Source: Mycolicibacterium rhodesiae JS60 (GTDB lineage Bacteria; Actinomycetota; Actinomycetes; Mycobacteriales; Mycobacteriaceae). From it: a stretch of DNA of 64,000 nt. The notes beneath the pieces were generated by a model. The model was not told where the DNA came from. It saw only the letters and a program-made list of their open reading frames with translations, and ran no database searches. The stretch covers positions 868,001 through 932,000 of the forward strand of contig AGIQ01000001.1 of the NCBI GenBank assembly GCA_000230935.2, given 5' to 3'. Below are positions 63,143 through 64,000 of this stretch, piece by piece (position 1 is the stretch's first letter; each line of letters starts with the position of its first letter). A program made the translations under genes and the position numbers.

Positions 63143-64000
63143 GTGACGACGCGGATCGTGATCATCGGTGGCGGGCCGGCCGGTTACGAGGCGGCACTGG
63201 TCGCAGCGGGGCGGGCCGAGGTCACCGTGGTGGACTCCGACGGCATCGGCGGGGCCTGCGTTCTCTACGACTGCGTACCCTCCAAGACGTTCATCGCCTC
63301 GACCGGCGTGCGCACCGAATTGCGCCGCGCGTCGGGATTGGGCTTCGACATCGGCATCGACGACGCCAAGATCTCGCTGCCGCAGATCAACAACCGCGTG
63401 AAGACGCTGGCCCGCTCGCAGTCCGCCGACATCGGCACCCACCTGCTGCGCGAGAAGGTCAACGTGGTGCAGGGTCGCGGCGAGCTGATCGACACCGTGC
63501 CGGGCATGGCGCACCATCGCGTCAAGGTCACCACGGCCAACGGGCAGGTCGGTGTCCTCAAGGCCGACGTGGTGCTGATCGCCACCGGCGCCAGCCCGCG
63601 CGTTCTGCCCAACGCGGTGCCCGACGGCGAGCGGATCCTGACCTGGCGTCAGCTCTACGACCTCCCTGAACTGCCCGAACACCTGGTGATCGTCGGTTCG
63701 GGTGTCACCGGCGCGGAGTTCTGCAACGCCTACACCGAGCTGGGCGTCGATGTCACCGTGGTGGCCAGCCGCGACCAGATCCTGCCGCACGAGGACAGCG
63801 ACGCGGCCGCCGTGCTCGAAGAAACCTTCGCCGAGCGCGGCGTGACGCTGGTCAAGAACGCCAGGGCCGACTCGGTGCTGCGCACCGCGGACGGGGTCAA
63901 GGTCACGATGGCCGACGGTCGCGTCGTCGAGGGCAGCCACGCCCTCATGACCGTTGGTTCGGTACCCAACACCGCTGGTCTGGGGCTTGAACGGGTCGGC
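63143..64000 (+). CDS. lpdA: NAD(P)H quinone reductase/flavoprotein disulfide reductase LpdA, 5' part
   Basis: The first 286 codons of a pyridine-nucleotide disulfide oxidoreductase that runs off the window. The FAD-binding IVIIGGGPAGYEAALVAA, GGACVLYDCVPSKTFIAS, ATGASPRVLP and NAD-binding VIVGSGVTGAEFCNAYTELG are clear, and TLGVD-like and MTVGSVPNTAGLGLERVG segments follow. Overall it matches Rv3303c (LpdA), a quinone reductase. Unlike the form I recall for M. tuberculosis, which lacks the first redox cysteine, this protein has both Cys39 and Cys44 in a CX4C arrangement. GTG 63143 is the start. Confidence 0.93.
   Translation, partial: MTTRIVIIGGGPAGYEAALVAAGRAEVTVVDSDGIGGACVLYDCVPSKTFIASTGVRTELRRASGLGFDIGIDDAKISLPQINNRVKTLARSQSADIGTHLLREKVNVVQGRGELIDTVPGMAHHRVKVTTANGQVGVLKADVVLIATGASPRVLPNAVPDGERILTWRQLYDLPELPEHLVIVGSGVTGAEFCNAYTELGVDVTVVASRDQILPHEDSDAAAVLEETFAERGVTLVKNARADSVLRTADGVKVTMADGRVVEGSHALMTVGSVPNTAGLGLERVG

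Overview
This is high-GC, densely packed DNA from a mycobacterium, most likely a rapid grower of the Mycolicibacterium type. The evidence is an MfpA pentapeptide-repeat protein at the end of a conservon, MmpL and PE-PPE domain proteins, a two-FHA ABC transporter like Rv1747, a SAM-IV riboswitch before metY, a monomeric isocitrate dehydrogenase, and gene order that follows the M. tuberculosis Rv3365c-Rv3303c stretch in reverse orientation with insertions. Species cannot be fixed from sequence alone. I saw no rRNA, tRNA, CRISPR array, insertion sequence or phage. The first gene (conservon sensor kinase) and the last (lpdA) run off the window.

Layout. 1-2530: mfp conservon (sensor kinase end, roadblock protein, DUF742, GTPase MfpB, gyrase-binding MfpA), closed by a perfect 15-bp inverted repeat. 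2595-7628: Rv1747-like ABC transporter, an old-yellow-enzyme-type oxidoreductase, folD and a small membrane protein. 7633-11565: secreted beta-propeller, then a TetR regulator coupled to a flavin monooxygenase. 11531-14940: methionine synthesis (metY, metX, methyltransferase) behind a SAM-IV riboswitch. 15130-25096: icd, the RelJ/RelK toxin-antitoxin pair, alpha/beta hydrolase, xthA, MFS exporter, two tandem lipoprotein lipases, trpS and a YihY membrane protein. 25097-32682: dacB1, then an amine-catabolism cluster (SMP-30-like protein, aminotransferase, Lrp regulator, aminobutyraldehyde dehydrogenase, APC permease). 32836-38188: AhpD-like protein, a two-subunit acyl-CoA dehydrogenase and a sulfatase. 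38275-41661: sdhCDAB. 41841-44646: cdd-deoA-add nucleoside salvage.

44805-52185 is the most interesting accessory stretch: a large MmpL exporter without MmpS, a Gfo/Idh-type oxidoreductase, a phytanoyl-CoA dioxygenase-like enzyme, a SAM methyltransferase and a secreted PE-PPE serine hydrolase lie between add and the Rv3311 homologue. MmpL plus PE-PPE acyltransferase is the logic of known mycobacterial acyl-trehalose export loci, so this may be an uncharacterised cell-envelope lipid module. From 52190 core gene order returns: Rv3311 homologue, YdcF-like protein, upp, pmmB, a MarR/AbrB-type membrane-protein pair, deoD, amiB1-amiA1-galE, a decayed AbiEi/DUF559-type gene, a gamma-glutamylcyclotransferase-like protein and lpdA.

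Many genes are joined by 1- or 4-base ATGA/GTGA/TGATG overlaps. Convergent neighbours often overlap or touch at their stop codons. At least ten genes have a TANNNT element 6-8 bases before the start codon, the pattern of leaderless mycobacterial transcripts.
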